64,000 bases of DNA from Telluria aromaticivorans (GCF_013003915.1 NZ_JABAIV010000003.1:186001-250000); one strand, 5' to 3'; counted from the stretch's first letter, positions 22,494 through 32,033 are shown. Notes: generated by a model not told the origin, from the letters alone. Made by a program: numbers and translations.

Positions 22494-25147
22494 GCTGTCT
22501 CCTGGGTGACGTTAGCCGCATCGATCGCATACTTGAACTTCCCGGCCTTGGTCGCGCTGACCTTCACCCGTGAGATGGCGCCACCGTCCGCCATCTGCGC
22601 CAGCACGCTGTCGGCGATCTCGGGCAGCAGGGTGCCGTTCAGGATGTTGTCGACATTGCGCGCGCCCGAATCGACTTCGGTGCAGCGGCTCAGCACCGCC
22701 GACACCAGCGCCTCGTCATATTCAAAACGTGCGCGGTGGTTGTCCAGCACGCGCGCCTTGATGCGGTCCAGCTTGAGCCGGATGATCCGGGTCAAGACCT
22801 CGTCGCGGATCGGGTAGAACGGCACCACGGTCAGGCGTCCCAGGAAGGCCGGCTTGAAATGCTTCATCAACTGCGGGCGGATCAGCTCTGCCAGCTGCCC
22901 GGGGTCCGGCACTTCACTCGAGGGCTTGTTCAGGCAGGCCCCCATCATCTGGCTTGAACCCACGTTCGAGGTCAGGATGATGATGGTGTTGCGGAAGTCG
23001 ATCTGGCGTCCTTCGGCATCGTCCAGCACACCCTTGTCGAAGACCTGGAAGAAAAGCTCCAGCACGTCGGCATGGGCCTTCTCCACCTCGTCGAGCAGCA
23101 CCACGCTGTAGGGATTGCGCCGCACCGCCTCGGTCAGCACCCCGCCCTCGCCATAGCCGACATAACCCGGCGGCGAGCCTTTCAGGCTTGATACGCTGTG
23201 CGCTTCCTGGTATTCGCTCATGTTGATGGTGATGAGCTTGCGCTCGCCGCCGTACAGGATGTCGGCCAGCGCCAGCGCGGTCTCGGTCTTGCCCACGCCC
23301 GAGGTGCCGACGAACAGGAATACGCCCTTCGGCTTGTTCGGGTCGTCCAGGTTGGCGCGCGCCGTACGCACCCGCTGGGCCACCGCGCCGCTGGCCTGCG
23401 ACTGGCCCAGGATGCGCTCGTCCAGCAGCGACTGCAGGTTGACCACGGTGCGCAGTTCGTCCTTGACCATGCGGCCCAGTGGGATGCCGGTCCAGCTGGC
23501 GACGATTTCCGCGACCGTGTGGCCGTCCACCTGCACCGGCACCAGCGGGGACTCGCCCTGCAGGCCGCGCAGGGTTTCAAGGCGGGCGCGCAGTGCGGTG
23601 GCGTCTTGGGTCCTGCCCTCCTCCAGCGCGGTGCGCATCTCGCCGATTTCGGCGGCGATGCGCTGCTCCTCGTCCCAGCGGCGCTGCAGGCCGATGCGTT
23701 CGTCGTCCAGGCCAGCGCGCTGCTGGCGCAAGCCCGCGATCTTTGCCTCGTGGCAGGCGCCGGCACTGGCTTCGCGCACCAGCGACGCTACCTGCGCGTC
23801 GATGCGCTCGATCTGGCGCGTGCAGTCTTCCAGTGCCGCCGGGGTCGCGCTCTGGCCCAGTGCGACCTTGGCGCAGGCGGTGTCCAGCACGCTGATTGCC
23901 TTGTCCGGCAGCTGGCGGCCGCTGATATAACGGTGCGACAGGCGCACGGCCTCAATCACGGCCTCGTCCAGGATGCGCACGCCGAAATGGCTTTCCATCA
24001 GCGGCGCCATGGCGCGCAGCATGGCGCTGGCGGTCGGCTCGTCCGGCTCCTCGACCTTGATCACCTGGAAGCGGCGCGCCAGCGCGGCGTCCTTCTCGAA
24101 ATACTTTTTGTATTCGCTCCAGGTGGTGGCGGCGATGGTGCGCAGCTCGCCGCGTGCCAGCGCGGGTTTCAGCAAATTGGCCGCATCGTTCTGGCCGGCC
24201 GCGCCGCCCGCCCCGATCATGGTGTGGGCCTCGTCGATGAACAGGATGATCGCGTGCGGGCTGCGTTTCAGCTCGTCGATCACGTTCTTGAGGCGGTTCT
24301 CGAACTCGCCCTTGACGCTGGCGCCGGCCTGCAGCAGGCCCATGTCAAGGGTATGGATCTCGACACCGCGCAGCACTTCCGGCACGTCGCCCAGGGCGAT
24401 GCGCAGGGCCAGGCCCTCGACCACGGCGGTCTTGCCCACGCCTGCCTCGCCGGTCAGGATCGGGTTGTTCTGGCGCCGGCGCATCAGGATGTCGATGGCC
24501 TGGCGGATCTCGGGATCGCGCCCGATCACCGGATCGACCCGGCCGTCGCGTGCGCGCTGGGTCAGGCAAGTGGTGTACTGGTCGAGCGCGGGCGTGCTGC
24601 GCGCCGGTCCCGCCGCGATCTCGCCGGCCGCGTCGCCCGCGGTCTCCTGCACCTCGATGGCAACGAGCTGCGCTTCCTGCGAGCCGCGCGTGATCTTCTG
24701 GAAATCGTGCTTGAGGCGGTCGATCGGGAATTTGCGGAACAGCGGCGAAGCGCGTTGCGCGAGCTGGGCCAGCGAAGGCTCGGTGAGCAGCGCCAGCAGC
24801 ATGTGGCCGCTGCGGATCTGGTGGGGCGGCGTTCCCAGGGAGGCAATCAACCAGCCATGCTCGAACAATGCGGGCAGGTGGCGCGAGAACACCGGCGTGC
24901 GCGCGCTGCCGGTGGCGAAGCGCGCAACCTCGTTGCGCAAATCGGTCTCCAGGCCGGTCAGGCTGATGTCGCAGGCCTGGGCGATGGTGGCCAGGTCGCT
25001 GCCCGGCTGCTCGATCAGACCCAGGAACAGGTGTTCGATCTCGACTTCGTACTGTCCCAGGCCGACGCAGATGGACGCGGCGCGCGTGGCGGCGGCGCGG
25101 GTGGTGTCGTTCAGCTTGCCGATCAGGGTCTTGAGATTGATGTCCAT
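22487..25147 (-). CDS. tssH: Type VI secretion ATPase ClpV/TssH
   Basis: This AAA+ unfoldase recycles the contracted TssB-TssC sheath. The 886-residue product starts MDINLKTLIGKLNDTTRAAA, the ClpV N-domain that binds TssC. Two AAA domains follow, with Walker A sequences GEAGVGKTAVVEG and GTSGVGKTETALA. The middle coiled-coil domain (about residues 410-530) is short, as in ClpV. The start is the ATG at 25147; the frame stays open 105 bp further up without a ribosome site. It follows tssE after 52 bp, where tssF and tssG normally stand. Confidence 0.95.
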   Translation of the reverse strand: MDINLKTLIGKLNDTTRAAATRAASICVGLGQYEVEIEHLFLGLIEQPGSDLATIAQACDISLTGLETDLRNEVARFATGSARTPVFSRHLPALFEHGWLIASLGTPPHQIRSGHMLLALLTEPSLAQLAQRASPLFRKFPIDRLKHDFQKITRGSQEAQLVAIEVQETAGDAAGEIAAGPARSTPALDQYTTCLTQRARDGRVDPVIGRDPEIRQAIDILMRRRQNNPILTGEAGVGKTAVVEGLALRIALGDVPEVLRGVEIHTLDMGLLQAGASVKGEFENRLKNVIDELKRSPHAIILFIDEAHTMIGAGGAAGQNDAANLLKPALARGELRTIAATTWSEYKKYFEKDAALARRFQVIKVEEPDEPTASAMLRAMAPLMESHFGVRILDEAVIEAVRLSHRYISGRQLPDKAISVLDTACAKVALGQSATPAALEDCTRQIERIDAQVASLVREASAGACHEAKIAGLRQQRAGLDDERIGLQRRWDEEQRIAAEIGEMRTALEEGRTQDATALRARLETLRGLQGESPLVPVQVDGHTVAEIVASWTGIPLGRMVKDELRTVVNLQSLLDERILGQSQASGAVAQRVRTARANLDDPNKPKGVFLFVGTSGVGKTETALALADILYGGERKLITINMSEYQEAHSVSSLKGSPPGYVGYGEGGVLTEAVRRNPYSVVLLDEVEKAHADVLELFFQVFDKGVLDDAEGRQIDFRNTIIILTSNVGSSQMMGACLNKPSSEVPDPGQLAELIRPQLMKHFKPAFLGRLTVVPFYPIRDEVLTRIIRLKLDRIKARVLDNHRARFEYDEALVSAVLSRCTEVDSGARNVDNILNGTLLPEIADSVLAQMADGGAISRVKVSATKAGKFKYAIDAANVTQETAC

Positions 25148-25199
25148 CGTATGGTGTCCTTGGAATGATGGGTGAGCCGAAGGGTCGTCCCCTCGCGCC

Positions 25200-25661
25200 C
25201 TAACGGTTGCGCTTGACGGCGTAATGCAGCGACGACGGCTGCAGCACCGCATTGAAGTTCACCGGTTCGGCCGCAGGAGACACGGCGAGCCGGGCGTGGA
25301 TGGCGAAATTGAGCCGGTTGACGCTGCCCTGGTCGAGTTCGAGCGTGGCAGTGACGTCGCGCAGGCGCGGTTCGTGGGCTTCGATCGCGTCCTGGATGCT
25401 GGCGCAGACGGCGGCGCGGTCGATGCTGCTGGTCAGGCAGTAGCCGGCGACATCCGCCAGGCCGTAGTGCAGGAGCGAGCCGCGCGCTTCCGGATAGCCG
25501 CTCAGGATCGCCGGGTCAAAAGCCAGCCGCGTATTGAGCAGCGCCTCCAGGTCGCGTGCCACGCTGTCCTTGAGCTGCTCGCAGCCGACCGGGGCGCCGG
25601 CGGATTCAGGCGGGCGCTCGTCCATCAGGCGATCCAGCAGGCCCGGGGTAAAGCCCTTCAT
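25200..25661 (-). CDS. tssE: Type VI secretion baseplate subunit TssE
   Basis: A gp25-like baseplate wedge protein of 153 residues. Recognisable stretches are MKGFTPGLLDRLMDE, VARDLEALLNTRLAF, LLHYGLADV and LNFAIHARLAV. The start at 25661 has GGGAGG four bases upstream; a TTG four codons earlier would overlap that site. It is preceded by hcp (62 bp) and followed by tssH. The partner wedge proteins TssF and TssG are not encoded next to it. Confidence 0.9.
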   Translation of the reverse strand: MKGFTPGLLDRLMDERPPESAGAPVGCEQLKDSVARDLEALLNTRLAFDPAILSGYPEARGSLLHYGLADVAGYCLTSSIDRAAVCASIQDAIEAHEPRLRDVTATLELDQGSVNRLNFAIHARLAVSPAAEPVNFNAVLQPSSLHYAVKRNR

Positions 25662-25735
25662 GCTCCCTCCCAAAAAGAAGCGCGGCGCCGCGCTGTGAGC
25701 TGCGTGGCGCCGCGCGCAGGCGTGCTGCCGCCCGG

Positions 25736-26227
25736 TCAGACGACCTTGTTGGCCGCCAGGTCCCAGCCGCCCGAGGTATTACCGCCGGCGCCGCCGGTGA
25801 TCTTCTGCTGGGTGTACTTCCACTTGATCTTCGAGAACTTCAGGCCCACTTCTTCCTGGATGATGCTGCCCTCCTTGACGCTCGGCTGCACAGCGCCGAT
25901 CAGGACGTTTTCCAGTTCGATCTCGAAGTACTTGATGCGCTCGCCCTGGCCATCTGCGCGCATGAATTCCAGCTTGGCCTTCGGGATGGTCTTGCCGGCC
26001 GAGCAGGTTTGCAGCAGGATCGGCGAAGCCAGGTCGGCCAGCTTCTTCAGCTTGATCTCTTCGTGTTCGCAACGCTCGGCGGTGTGGCCACCGCCGGTCG
26101 AGGCAGTCGCCGAACGCGGCTGCGTCACGCCCCAGTCCACGGCAATGCACTCGATCCAGTCCTTGTGCCGGTCGTCCATCGATTCGCCCTTGATACCATC
26201 GATCTGCAGATATACGTCAATTGCCAT
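25736..26227 (-). CDS. hcp: Type VI secretion tube protein Hcp (TssD)
   Basis: Hcp forms the hexameric rings of the inner tube and can carry effectors in its lumen. The 163-residue protein has the family start MAIDVYLQIDGIKGES and the body SGGGHTAERCEHEEIKLKKLADLASP-like stretch, ending with the W-rich KWKYTQQK beta strand. It is not extended, so no effector domain is fused to it. It lies between tssC (30 bp upstream) and tssE. Confidence 0.95.
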   Translation of the reverse strand: MAIDVYLQIDGIKGESMDDRHKDWIECIAVDWGVTQPRSATASTGGGHTAERCEHEEIKLKKLADLASPILLQTCSAGKTIPKAKLEFMRADGQGERIKYFEIELENVLIGAVQPSVKEGSIIQEEVGLKFSKIKWKYTQQKITGGAGGNTSGGWDLAANKVV

Positions 26228-26257
26228 GTTCTACTCCATTCACGTTGAGAAAACTGC

Positions 26258-27751
26258 TTAAGCCTTGGTCGATTGGGGAAGCTCCGCGACCAGTCGGAGC
26301 GAAACGGACAGCTCGTCGAGCTGGAAGTGCGGACGCAGGAAGGACACCGCGCGGAAGACACCCGGGCGGCCCGGCACTTCCGACACCTGCACGCTGGCTT
26401 CGCGCAGCGGGAACTGGGCCTTCTGGTCCTGGCTCGCGTTGTCGTCCAGGAGCACGTACTGGGTCAGCCAGCGGTTCAGGTAGTCCTCGACGTTGGAGGC
26501 GGCGGCGAAGCTGCCGATCTTGTCGCGCATCATGGCCTTCATGTAGTGGGCGATGCGCGAGACCGCGAAGATGTACTGCAGCTGCGACGACAGCACGGCA
26601 TTCGCATTGGCGGCCTCGTTGTTGTACTTCTTGGCCTTCTGGGCCGACTGCGCGCCGAAGAACGCCGCATACGAGGTGTTCTTGCAATGGACCATGGAGA
26701 TGAAGCCCAGGTCCGACAGCTCCTTTTCGCGGCGGTCGGTGATCGCCAGCTCGGTCGGGCATTTGAGCGCGACTTCGCCCTCGTCGGTCTTGAAGGTATG
26801 GGCCGGCAGGTTTTCCACCAGGCCGCCGCCCTCGACCCCGCGGATCGCCGCGCACCAGCCATAGTCTTCGAAGGCCTTGGTCAGCTTCGAGGCAAACGCA
26901 TAGGCGGCGTTACACCACAGGTATTTCTGGTGGTCGCTGCCATCCACGTCTTCCACATAGTTGAAGCCCTCGGTGGCCATGCCGTCGGCCGGGTGGTAGG
27001 GCAGCCGGCCGAGGAAGCGCGGCAGGGTCAGGCCGACGTAGCGCGCGTCTTCGGATTCGCGGAAGGTCTTCCACTTGGCGTATTCGACGGTGTCGAACAC
27101 CTTGGCCAGGTCGCGCGGCTTGCCCAGGTCGCCGAAGCTGTCGACGCCGAACAGCTCGGGCGAGGCCGAGGTGATGAAAGGCGCATGGCTGGCGGCGGCC
27201 ACGTGCGACATCTGCTCGAGGAAGTAGATGTCTTCGGGCTGGCGCGAGATCTCGAAGTCGCCGATCAGGGTGCCGTAGGGGGCGCCGCCGAAGGTGCCGA
27301 ATTCTTCTTCATACACCTTCTTGAACATGGTGCTCTGGTCGAACTCCATCGCCGTCTGGAAGTCCTTCACCAGCTCGCGCTTGCTGGCGTTGAGCATGCG
27401 CACCTGCAGGTTGGCTCCCGTGGCGCTGTTCTTGACCAGGTAATTCAGGCCGGTCCAGCTGCGCTCGAGCTTCTGGAATTCGGGGGCATGCATCACCGCC
27501 GAGAGCTGTTCGGAGATCATGCGGTCGAGTTCCGCCAGGCGCGCATCGATGGTGGCCGACAGGTTGTTCGACATGATCATCGTGCCCTGCATGACCTGGG
27601 TCACCAGCTCCGAGATGATGTCGCGCGCGCGTTCGTGCTCGCTGCTGGATTTCGCCACCCGGCTCTGCTCGACGATCTGGTCGAGCAGCGAGGTTTCCAG
27701 CTCCAGCGAAGGTAGGGCCTTGCCGCTTGCGTTTTCGAGGACGGCCGCCAT
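26258..27751 (-). CDS. tssC: Type VI secretion contractile sheath large subunit TssC
   Basis: With TssB it builds the contractile sheath around the Hcp tube. The 497-residue protein has the typical blocks RSWTGLNYLVKNSATG, EEFGTFGGAPYGTLIGDFE, LPRFLGRLPYHP and CAAIRGVEGGGLVENLPAH. It starts at 27751, one base after the tssB stop, so the two are translationally coupled; the longer frame to 27793 overlaps tssB and is not needed. Confidence 0.96.
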   Translation of the reverse strand: MAAVLENASGKALPSLELETSLLDQIVEQSRVAKSSSEHERARDIISELVTQVMQGTMIMSNNLSATIDARLAELDRMISEQLSAVMHAPEFQKLERSWTGLNYLVKNSATGANLQVRMLNASKRELVKDFQTAMEFDQSTMFKKVYEEEFGTFGGAPYGTLIGDFEISRQPEDIYFLEQMSHVAAASHAPFITSASPELFGVDSFGDLGKPRDLAKVFDTVEYAKWKTFRESEDARYVGLTLPRFLGRLPYHPADGMATEGFNYVEDVDGSDHQKYLWCNAAYAFASKLTKAFEDYGWCAAIRGVEGGGLVENLPAHTFKTDEGEVALKCPTELAITDRREKELSDLGFISMVHCKNTSYAAFFGAQSAQKAKKYNNEAANANAVLSSQLQYIFAVSRIAHYMKAMMRDKIGSFAAASNVEDYLNRWLTQYVLLDDNASQDQKAQFPLREASVQVSEVPGRPGVFRAVSFLRPHFQLDELSVSLRLVAELPQSTKA

Positions 27752-27752
27752 C

Positions 27753-28265
27753 TCAGGCCTCCTTGTCTTCAGTCGCCTGCTTGCGCAGGCCATCGAGTTT
27801 CTCGGTATTGCCCAGCACCTCGCTGAGGATGTCCTCGAGCTTGTCGTTCCCTGCCAGCTTGTTGCGCAGGTCGGCCAGCTTGGTGCGGGCGTCCAGCAGG
27901 CCGCTCAGCGGTTTCACCTGCCGCACCACCGACTCCGGACGGAAATCGTCCATCGACTTGAACTGCAGTTCCACCCCGAACTGGCTGCCGTCCTGGGACA
28001 GGTGGTTGTCCACCTTGAAGCTGGCCACCGGGGCGACCGCGCCCAGCACTTCGTCGAAATTGCCGGCATCAACATTCACGAACTTGCGGTCCTTCAGGCG
28101 CTTCTTCTCGGCTGCCGGGTCGTTGCCGAAGTCACCCACCACGCCGACGACGAAGGGCAGTTCCTTGTTTTCGGTCGCGTCGCCGATCTCGACGTCGTAC
28201 GTCATTTGCACGCGCGGCGCGCGCACCTTCTGCAAGCGTTTCTGGACGCTTTCACTCTTGGCCAT
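27753..28265 (-). CDS. tssB: Type VI secretion contractile sheath small subunit TssB
   Basis: A 170-residue sheath subunit with the conserved MAKSESVQKRLQKVRAPRV start, the VQMTYDVEIGDATENKELPF strand and RKFVNVDAGNFDEVL. The long N-terminal helix inserts into TssC. It lies 53 bp after the TPR lipoprotein gene and is coupled to tssC. Confidence 0.96.
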   Translation of the reverse strand: MAKSESVQKRLQKVRAPRVQMTYDVEIGDATENKELPFVVGVVGDFGNDPAAEKKRLKDRKFVNVDAGNFDEVLGAVAPVASFKVDNHLSQDGSQFGVELQFKSMDDFRPESVVRQVKPLSGLLDARTKLADLRNKLAGNDKLEDILSEVLGNTEKLDGLRKQATEDKEA

Positions 28266-28318
28266 GTCGACTCCAGGTTGCGGGGGATGGTGATGGGCCG
28301 GCGGCGCCGGCCGTGGGA

Positions 28319-28918
28319 TTATTTGAGACCGCTGAATGGGTCCTTGTCGTTGCTGCTGCTGGTGGTATTGCTGGCGGCCTTGGTTGGGGTCACGGAGGAG
28401 TCCCGTTGGGCGCGCACACGCACCGGGGTGGTCTTCGCAGCGTCACCCTTCTTGAAGAGTTCCTGTTCGCCCAAGCTGGTGCGCAGCAGCTTGGCCAAGT
28501 CCTGCGCTTCGCTCTTCACATCGCCGTTCAGGTTGTTCTTGCGGGTCAGGTCGGCCAGCGCCTTGCTCGCCACGCGCAAGCCGCTGACGGCGACGATGCT
28601 ATGCGCTACGTGATCATCCGGATCGCGCTCCAGCGCTTCGTGCGCATTCGTGATCGCTTCGCCATAGACGCCGGCATTGAAGCGGATCTGCGCCATCTTC
28701 ACCCATGGCCGCTTGTCGACCGGGTGGGCGTCGCTGGCGGCCTTCAGCATGGCATAGGCTTTCTCTTCCTGTTTGGCCGCGATGGCCTTGTCGGCTTCGG
28801 TGAAAACCTGTTCCCCGACGGGAGCATTCGACCGGCTGCTAGCAATTTCCGGGCCGCTGGCGCACCCGGCCAGGGCGACGACTCCCACGATCAACGGCAT
28901 CAAGCGTTTCAACATCAT
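28319..28918 (-). CDS. T6SS-associated TPR-repeat lipoprotein
   Basis: A 199-residue lipoprotein with a signal peptide and lipobox (VVALAGC), then helical TPR-like repeats (EEKAYAMLKAASDAHP, RPWVKMAQIRFNAGVYGEAI, NAHEALERDPDDHVAH). A Ser/Thr/Asn-rich tail ends it. It is the first gene of the tssBC-hcp-tssE-tssH-tssA block, where many Burkholderia-type clusters also carry a lipoprotein beside tssB. A role in outer-membrane anchoring or sheath placement is an inference. Two ATGs are adjacent (MM); either could start. Confidence 0.8.
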   Translation of the reverse strand: MMLKRLMPLIVGVVALAGCASGPEIASSRSNAPVGEQVFTEADKAIAAKQEEKAYAMLKAASDAHPVDKRPWVKMAQIRFNAGVYGEAITNAHEALERDPDDHVAHSIVAVSGLRVASKALADLTRKNNLNGDVKSEAQDLAKLLRTSLGEQELFKKGDAAKTTPVRVRAQRDSSVTPTKAASNTTSSSNDKDPFSGLK

Positions 28919-29114
28919 GCTGATTCTCCACGACAGTTAAACCAGCCACCATTATTCTCATCGGCGCTTGCGCGAAATTGCGCACTGTCAATCAATGCCG
29001 AGTTCGCCTCAAAGCGGCGCGCCTTGCCTTGAGCTTGCGCGGGATCACGGCAGGCCCGCGCCAGTCCGGTTCAATCCGAGCTTGACCTCGCAGATTTGAT
29101 TAAAGGAAACGGCG
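28919..29114. promoter_or_regulatory. Divergent promoter region of two T6SS blocks
   Basis: These 196 bp separate the starts of the minus-strand block (TPR lipoprotein to tssA) and the plus-strand block (tssJ-tssK-tssL). They must hold both promoters. I see no strong sigma-70 or sigma-54 consensus that I can defend. Confidence 0.45.
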
Positions 29115-29678
29115 ATGAGAACAGGTTTTCTGCTGGCGACGCTGGTGTCGAGCGCGCTCCTGGCCGGCTGCGGCAGCAACACTCTAGCCAATGCGGCGCT
29201 CGAGGCCACCGGCTTGCGCAAGCCGCCCGAGCTGCCGGATGCACAAAAGCCGCCGCGCACCGTGTCGCTGCGCCTGCACGCGTCGAGCAAGCTGAACGTC
29301 GACAAGAACGGCCAGCCGCTGGCATTGACCGTGCGGCTGTACAAGCTGCGCCACAAGGAGGCTTTCGAGCAGGCGCCCTATGCCGCTTTCCTGAGCCCGC
29401 AGGCCGAGCGCGAGAGCCTGGGCGGCGACCTGGTCGAGGTGCGCGAAATCATGCTGGTGCCCGGCCAGCGCTACGAAGTGACGGAGAAGGTCAGCCGCGA
29501 AGCCGCCCACCTGGCCGTGGTGGCCCTGTTCCAGCGCCCGGCCGAGCGGCGCTGGCGCACCAGCTTCCCCGCGGCCGAGGCCGAACGCAATGGTCTGACG
29601 CTTGGTATGCATGCCTGCGCCATGACGGTGGGTGGCAGTTCCGAGGCATCGACGCTTTCTTCTGTGCGCTGTCAATGA
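29115..29678 (+). CDS. tssJ: Type VI secretion lipoprotein TssJ
   Basis: TssJ anchors the TssJLM membrane complex to the outer membrane. The 187-residue protein has a signal peptide with lipobox (SSALLAGC), a short helix, then the transthyretin-like beta sandwich (VSLRLHASSKLNVDKNGQPL, TVRLYKLRHKEAFEQAPY). The end is rather long (TLGMHACAMTVGGSSEAS) compared with short family members. An AAAGGAAAC site precedes the ATG. It is first in the tssJ-tssK-tssL block. Confidence 0.92.
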   Translation: MRTGFLLATLVSSALLAGCGSNTLANAALEATGLRKPPELPDAQKPPRTVSLRLHASSKLNVDKNGQPLALTVRLYKLRHKEAFEQAPYAAFLSPQAERESLGGDLVEVREIMLVPGQRYEVTEKVSREAAHLAVVALFQRPAERRWRTSFPAAEAERNGLTLGMHACAMTVGGSSEASTLSSVRCQ

Positions 29679-29745
29679 AGCGGTTGTTGTTTCCGCCAAT
29701 CTAGGAATTTCAGGGTGCATCTTGAGCACTGAAGGCGAGGTCGAT

Positions 29746-31125
29746 GTGAGCATGCCGGCGAAACTACTCTGGGGCGAAGGCCTCTTCCTGCGGCCGCAGC
29801 ATTTCCAGCAGCAGGACCGCTACCATGAGGCGCGCCTGAACCAGACCGCCTGCGCCTTGCACCCCTATGCCTGGGGGGTGCGCAAGCTGACCGTCGACCA
29901 TGACGCGCTGCGCCACGACGTGCTGCGCGTCGAGGAGTTGTCGATCCTGTTCCCCGACGGCGAAGTCTACCGGGCGCCGAGCGGCGATCCCCTGCCCCTG
30001 CAGGTGCGCCTGGGCGAACTGCCGGCCGGGCTGCAGACCGTCACCTTCCATGCCGCCCTGCCCTCGCTGAAGGCGTATGGCGAAAACTGCCAGCACGGCA
30101 GCGCGGCGGATGGCCCGGGCGAGATACATCCCGATGCGCGCTTCTCCAGCATTGATCGCGACACCCAGGACCTGTACACCGCCGCCGCCGAGGCGCCGAT
30201 TACCTACCTGCGCAAGTCGCTCAAGCTGGTGGCCGATACCGAGCCGCTCGAAGCCTACGACAGCTTCCCGCTGGTGCGGCTGCGGCGCATGGCGACCGGC
30301 GGCTTCGAGGCCGATCCGTCCTTCGTGCCGCCCAGCCTGTCGATCGACGCCGCTCCCGGCCTGCACCTGAACCTGGCGCGGCTGATGGAGAAGCTGCTGG
30401 CCAAGGTCAACGCCCTGTACGGGCATTTGCGCGAGCCGAGCAAGAACGTGATCGAGATCCGCGGCGGCGACGTCTCGGCCTTCTGGCTACTGCATACCGC
30501 CAGCACCGGCTATGCGGCGCTGTCGCACTACCTGGGCCACCGCGACCTGCATCCGGAACGCCTGTTCGGCGAGCTGCTGTCGCTAGCGGGCGGCCTGATG
30601 ACGTATTCGCGCAGCTACCGGCTGGAAGACCTCCCCGCCTACGTGCACGCTGATCCCGGCCCGCAGTTTGCGAAGCTCGATGGCATCATCCGCGACCTGC
30701 TGGACACCGTGATCTCGTCGCGCTATTTCACGATCGTCCTGAACCGCGAACGGCCTTCGTACTACCTCGGCGCGCTCGATTCTGGGCGCATCAACCTGCA
30801 GACCACGCTCTACCTGGCGGTGGCGGCCGACATGCCGGCCCTGCAGCTGGTGGACGTGGTGCCCCTGCAGTTCAAGGTGGGCGCGCCGGAAGACGTCGAC
30901 AAGTTCGTCCTGTCGGCCCTGCCCGGCGTGAAGCTGGTGCATGCGCCGCAGGTGCCTGCAGCGGTGCCGGTGCGGCCCGATACCTATTACTTCATCCTGG
31001 AGAACCGCGGCATGCTGTATGAAACGATGCTCAAAGCGCAGGCGATCTCGGTCTACGTCCCGAACGGGCATGTCCCGAACGGGATCCGCGACCTGCGCGT
31101 CGAACTGATTGCGGTGGCGGCATGA
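29746..31125 (+). CDS. tssK: Type VI secretion baseplate subunit TssK
   Basis: TssK links the baseplate to the membrane complex (cytoplasmic part of TssL and TssM). The 459-residue protein begins with the very conserved LLWGEGLFLRPQHFQQQDRY. Other family blocks are LPSLKAYGENC and FWLLHTASTGYAALSHYLG. The GTG at 29746 has GAGG five bases upstream; an ATG at 29752 would shorten it by two residues. The remaining upstream frame overlaps tssJ and is not used. It overlaps tssL by four bases (ATGA). Note that its usual partners TssF and TssG are not in this locus. Confidence 0.94.
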   Translation: MSMPAKLLWGEGLFLRPQHFQQQDRYHEARLNQTACALHPYAWGVRKLTVDHDALRHDVLRVEELSILFPDGEVYRAPSGDPLPLQVRLGELPAGLQTVTFHAALPSLKAYGENCQHGSAADGPGEIHPDARFSSIDRDTQDLYTAAAEAPITYLRKSLKLVADTEPLEAYDSFPLVRLRRMATGGFEADPSFVPPSLSIDAAPGLHLNLARLMEKLLAKVNALYGHLREPSKNVIEIRGGDVSAFWLLHTASTGYAALSHYLGHRDLHPERLFGELLSLAGGLMTYSRSYRLEDLPAYVHADPGPQFAKLDGIIRDLLDTVISSRYFTIVLNRERPSYYLGALDSGRINLQTTLYLAVAADMPALQLVDVVPLQFKVGAPEDVDKFVLSALPGVKLVHAPQVPAAVPVRPDTYYFILENRGMLYETMLKAQAISVYVPNGHVPNGIRDLRVELIAVAA

Positions 31126-31883
31126 ACGCCTTCGTCGAACGGCGCGTCGCGCCCCAGCCCGGCCAGCAGCAGGCGCGCCCGCCCCAGCGCCTGTCCGACA
31201 TCATGTACGAGGGCTTCTACGCCCTGTTCCTGCTCAAGAACGGCTGCGGCCCGCAGGACAAGGTGGCCTTTGCCGACAACATGACGGCCTTCCTGGCCGA
31301 CGTCGACCGCAACGCCAAGGCGCTCGGCATCTCGGCCGATGACGTGACCGCCGCCAAGTACGCATTCTGCTCGGCGGTAGACGAAATCATCCTGCGCTCG
31401 ACCTTCGAGGTGCGCGAAGCCTGGGAAACCCGCCCGCTGCAGTTGCGCGTGTTCGGCGACCAGCTCGCCGGCGAGCATTTTTTCCACCGGCTGGAAGACC
31501 TGCGCGCCAAGGGCCAGGTGCACGTGGAAGCGCTGGAAGTCTTCCATATGTGCCTGCTGCTCGGTTTCCAGGGCCGCTATGCGCTCGATGGCCGCGACAA
31601 GCTGGACTACCTGGTGGCGCGCCTGGGCGACGAGATCGCCCGCATGCGCGGCCGCACCCGCGGTTTCGCACCGCATGCGGAACGGCCCGACCAGGTGGTA
31701 AACCGGCTGCAGAGCGACTTGTCGCTGTGGGTACTGGGGGCGGTGTTCATGGTGGCGGGACTGGGCGCCTATCTCGGCTTCCGGACGGCGCTGTCGAACG
31801 AAACCGGGACGGCGATGGCGCAGTACAACGATTTGGTGAAGCTGCCGCCGAAGGCGGCGCATGTGACGATTACCTTGCCGTAG
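31122..31883 (+). CDS. tssL: Type VI secretion protein TssL (DotU/IcmH family), short form
   Basis: An inner-membrane component of the TssJLM complex. The 253-residue protein has the cytoplasmic DotU domain (SDIMYEGFYALFLLKNGCG, AKYAFCSAVDEIIL, HFFHRLEDLRAKG) and one transmembrane helix near the C-terminus (LSLWVLGAVFMVAGLGAYLGF). There is no peptidoglycan-binding OmpA domain after the helix. That job may fall to the separate OmpA/BON protein encoded just downstream on the other strand. Confidence 0.94.
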   Translation: MNAFVERRVAPQPGQQQARPPQRLSDIMYEGFYALFLLKNGCGPQDKVAFADNMTAFLADVDRNAKALGISADDVTAAKYAFCSAVDEIILRSTFEVREAWETRPLQLRVFGDQLAGEHFFHRLEDLRAKGQVHVEALEVFHMCLLLGFQGRYALDGRDKLDYLVARLGDEIARMRGRTRGFAPHAERPDQVVNRLQSDLSLWVLGAVFMVAGLGAYLGFRTALSNETGTAMAQYNDLVKLPPKAAHVTITLP

Positions 31884-31906
31884 TCAGTGTCGGTTGCATG
31901 CGATGC

Positions 31907-32021
31907 ACTTGGTCCCGGCCTGCGCCGGGACGACGGTTTCCAGGTCAACATAAGAACAGCGCTAAGCTTGTTTCTACCTGGGCCGGTAGTCCGTCGCTCC
32001 GGCGCAGGCCGGAACCCAAGT
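31907..32021. repeat. REP-like inverted repeat pair between tssL and the OmpA-type gene
   Basis: Imperfect 30-bp arms face each other: ACTTGGTCCCGGCCTGCG with CGCCGGGACGACGG on the left, and its near-complement ending CGGAACCCAAGT on the right. About 55 bp lie between. This is the usual look of a paired REP element placed between convergent genes. A related half copy (CCGTCGTCCCGGCGAAGG) lies near 15,345. Confidence 0.65.
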
Positions 32022-32033
32022 TCGTTGAACAGC

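Noticed and set aside
23198-25168. A 656-residue open frame on the plus strand
   Set aside because: Antisense to tssH, composition of a shadow frame.
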